DNA of 64,000 nt from Edolisoma coerulescens. Taxonomy: Eukaryota > Chordata > Aves > Passeriformes > Campephagidae. This document shows, piece after piece, positions 63,101 to 64,000 of the stretch (position 1 is its first letter; every line of letters begins with the position of its first letter). The stretch is taken from the NCBI GenBank assembly GCA_013397115.1, contig VWZW01005525.1, forward strand, positions 1 through 64,000. Reading direction: 5' to 3'. The notes under the pieces were generated by a model. That model was not told where the DNA came from. It saw only the letters and a list, made by a program, of their open reading frames with translations, and ran no database searches. A program made the position numbers and the translations under genes.

Positions 63101-64000
63101 AATCAGTGATCTCCTACACCTCATGGATTTATACCTCAAAGTGACCCCTTCAAAGAAGATTTTTATGTTAACATAAACTAAAAATCTAGACATTTCCTTG
63201 TCAAATTTTCTGTGACCTCAAAAAAGGGATCATTGAAACTCTCTCATCATAAATTACAAAAGGGATTATAACACATTGAAAATCAACATAGAAAAAGGAT
63301 TGAAATGACTGAAACGATCTTAATCAGTGTTTTGCATCTTATTTACTGAAGCACGTACAGCATCTGCAGCACTTCAGATCATATCAGAATCACTTCAGAT
63401 AGGTTCCAAACTTCACATAAATGAAGCTTCTCTTAAAAAATGACAGCTCTAGAACCAGCGTTTTTGATAGTGTCTTAGTTATAGGTAAATTTTACAGAAA
63501 CATTTCTTGTTCAATTCTGTCCTCAATCTGATTTTCTTTCTGTTAAAGCTAATAAGAAGCGAAAAAATGTTTGAACTACTAAATGTAAGGTTTTTGCCTT
63601 TTGAATACTTATGCAGGCAGTTGAAAGAAGAGAACAAGAATAGTGTTCAATTCTTCAAAAGAGTAACCTTTTCTCCACGTAATTTTCAACCATTTTTTAT
63701 CATCACATTTGTGTTAGGCTGAACTGAAAAAGTTTCTTAGATTAGATAATTTCAACATTAAATATATATATACACACACACCTATATAGCTGTGCCTTGG
63801 AAAAAACATCTATTTGTATTTTATATGCTTTACAAACTTGAAGTGTGGAATTCAGAAATACATAAGACGTGGACCCTCTCTCACTGTCAGGCAAACAGAA
63901 CTAATTGTTTCATGTACTTAGTCACAAGTAGCAGGTTACATCTGAGATGTGCAGAAACCTTTCTTTGCCAGAAGTGAGGTGTTATCTTTATTTTTTGCTC
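60186..64000. other. Unique AT-rich DNA, no gene confirmed
   Basis: No exon with a defensible homology or splice frame was found. A T-run lies at about 60282-60294 and a TA/CA run near 63762-63781. The 129-codon open frame at 62707-63096 is mid-length but has no recognisable domain and sits in ordinary composition; it is probably chance. Confidence 0.45.

Overview
The window looks like AT-rich, gene-poor DNA from a bird genome. The evidence is the repeat content: CR1 LINE copies of several ages, two LTRs of an ERVL-like family that is abundant in birds, the 3' part of another endogenous retrovirus, and one probable MIR SINE. The family names come from sequence motifs I recognise by eye; no database was searched. 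A passerine is plausible from the ERVL-like LTRs, but I cannot fix the species. There is a 26-base assembly gap at 24891-24916 and a single N at 33393.

I see no protein-coding host gene, tRNA, rRNA or CRISPR array. The open reading frames are short, resemble no host protein family that I recognise, and the longest lies antisense over a CR1 copy. The window is best read as intergenic sequence or a very large intron.

Layout: CR1 3' end (221-657, +); unique AT-rich DNA with an ERVL-like LTR fragment (5365-5570, -) and small simple repeats; a short CR1 3' end (15470-15648, +); an ancient CR1 (18415-18626 and 19227-20445, +) split by a near-complete ERVL-like LTR (18627-19226, +); unique DNA to 31 kb; a second ancient CR1 (31585-32975, +); unique DNA to 43 kb; a CR1 reverse-transcriptase segment on the minus strand (43122-44215) next to a GATA microsatellite; a CR1 tail (44715-44805); a probable MIR (46590-46705); a younger CR1 (48988-50030, +) inserted in an older same-strand CR1 (48880-48987 and 50031-50470); then unique DNA to 58.4 kb.

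The right end holds the part most likely to matter functionally. A minus-strand retroviral 3' end (polypurine tract plus an LTR with CCAAT, TATA and polyadenylation signals, 58489-59205) lies a few hundred bases from a strong CpG island (about 59395-60185). The island is a promoter candidate whose transcript is unknown. A consensus-like splice donor on its minus strand at 59685-59690 hints at a transcript running back through the retroviral fragment. I found nothing that supports a new enzymatic or defence system here. The more interesting results are the nested insertions and the orphan CpG island.
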